A stretch of 31,125 nucleotides of DNA, taken from NCBI GenBank assembly GCA_036655715.1, contig JAVVPO010000022.1, positions 1-31,125 on the forward strand, given 5' to 3'. The translations under genes and the position numbers were made by a program. The stretch is from JAVVPO01 sp036655715 (GTDB lineage Bacteria > Bacillota > Clostridia > Lachnospirales > Cellulosilyticaceae). Positions within the stretch are counted from its first letter, which is position 1. Every line of letters begins with the position of its first letter. This document shows positions 30,554 to 31,125 of the stretch, one piece after another. Below the pieces are notes generated by a model, which saw nothing but the letters and a program-made list of their open reading frames with translations, did no database searches and was not told where the DNA came from.

Positions 30554-31125
30554 TTACATACGTTTCAAAACTTGATAAGCATTTGCCTGGGATGCTTGCA
30601 CATAGGGTAGTAGCCAGAAAAATCCTATCCCAAAAGTTATGATACTTACAATACCCCATCCTAAAAAGGACATATCCAAAAGAAATAAATCCACTTTATG
30701 ACCTTTTGTTATTTCTATACTCTCTTTTAATGCCTCTCCTATACTCATTTCAGGGTGATCTATCAAAATATAAAATGTCATTGAATAGCTATAGGCTTTT
30801 ACAATCCCAGGGATAATAAATACTAGTGTCCACAAAAATGTCCATAGCATCATCCAGAAATACATACCTAATGCTCTACCCAAATTATAGAATCCAGAAA
30901 ATGCATCTTTAATACCCACTTCTTCATCCCTACTAATATGATATCCTATCATATATTCCCCAAATACTAAGGGTGCTGTTAGTATAATTGTTATTAGCCA
31001 TAAATTAATGGGTAAATATTGCACTGCTAGCATCATTATGAATAACAGAAAATACACCCCACCTACAGATCCCCATCTACCACTTAATTGTATCTTACTT
31101 TTTGTCTTAATATCTTCTCTTGAAA
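30554..31125 (-). CDS. DUF975 family membrane protein, start beyond the window edge
   Basis: The frame stays open from the stop at 30554 to the right edge, so the real protein is longer than the stretch beginning at 31057. Read inward from the edge it starts SREDIKTKSKIQLSGRWGSV, which is the characteristic N-terminus of DUF975 proteins (SR..IK..AK..L.G.W), so only the start codon and perhaps one or two residues are missing. About 189 residues are visible. Membrane segments follow: VYFLLFIMMLAVQYLP, LWLITIILTAPLVFGEYMIG, MYFWMMLWTFLWTLVFIIPG and LGWGIVSIITFGIGFFWLLP, with SYSMTFYILIDHPEMSIGEA between. Function of the family is unknown. Confidence 0.85.
   Translation of the reverse strand, partial: SREDIKTKSKIQLSGRWGSVGGVYFLLFIMMLAVQYLPINLWLITIILTAPLVFGEYMIGYHISRDEEVGIKDAFSGFYNLGRALGMYFWMMLWTFLWTLVFIIPGIVKAYSYSMTFYILIDHPEMSIGEALKESIEITKGHKVDLFLLDMSFLGWGIVSIITFGIGFFWLLPYVQASQANAYQVLKRM

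Noticed and set aside
1..31125. CRISPR array, insertion sequence, prophage or defence system
   Set aside because: No direct-repeat/spacer pattern, transposase, integrase, phage structural gene or recognised defence protein was seen; the only tandem repeats are coding.

Overview
The window is AT-rich DNA from a Gram-positive anaerobe, most likely a spore-forming clostridium of the Lachnospirales (a Cellulosilyticum-like genome is my guess, not something the sequence proves). The signs are strong AGGAGG ribosome sites, a two-subunit iron-sulfur fumarase, a YtvI-type sporulation membrane protein, ATP-type PEP carboxykinase, a phenylacetate-CoA ligase plus ACT-domain pair, and a metG-tatD-yabE-rsmA neighbourhood like that of Bacillus and Clostridium. 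It comes from a draft assembly: two runs of exactly 100 N mark contig joins, one in a repeat-rich gene (11946-12045) and one in a shared terminator (29028-29127).

Layout. 1-1417 is a secreted phosphodiester glycosidase cut by the window edge. 1648-3540 is an acyl-CoA ligase operon (paaK, a decayed second paaK start, an ACT-domain protein). 3726-6416 is the operon ytvI-fumA-fumB plus a small membrane protein. 6420-7500 has no large gene but holds a probable C-rich regulatory RNA, a tRNA-Leu with anticodon AAG, and a 46-residue zinc-ribbon protein. 7515-13042 carries an AI-2E-type membrane protein, thioredoxin, a tyrosine-rich protein, trmB and a proline-repeat protein. 13150-15523 is an aromatic amino acid operon (aroF-pheA-ridA) preceded by what looks like a full ribosome-mediated attenuator. 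15855-25010 is the rsmA-yabE-tatD-metG region, opened between tatD and metG by a nucleotidase, a coiled-coil protein, a MATE transporter and a GH18 hydrolase. 25241-31125 holds small DUF and PH-domain proteins, an LRAT-domain protein, pckA, DUF1836, hemolysin III and DUF975 proteins.

Metabolic links. FumAB and PckA belong to C4-acid and phosphoenolpyruvate metabolism. Phosphoenolpyruvate is a substrate of AroF, and PheA takes the pathway on to phenylpyruvate, so the aromatic operon draws on the same central pool. PaaK would activate an aryl acid such as phenylacetate, a usual end product of phenylalanine breakdown in anaerobes.

The most interesting items are non-coding: (1) the aroF leader with a consensus promoter, a Phe/Tyr/Trp-rich leader ORF, a possible antiterminator and a terminator; (2) a putative small RNA that repeats CCCUAAA motifs and shows UCCCC in its terminator loop; (3) tRNA-Leu(AAG) in a genome whose pckA favours CTT codons. 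Both assembly gaps can be interpreted from their flanks: one looks like a collapsed 75-bp repeat whose contig ends share 55 identical bases, the other like an unneeded gap whose closure supplies the missing stop codon of a gene.
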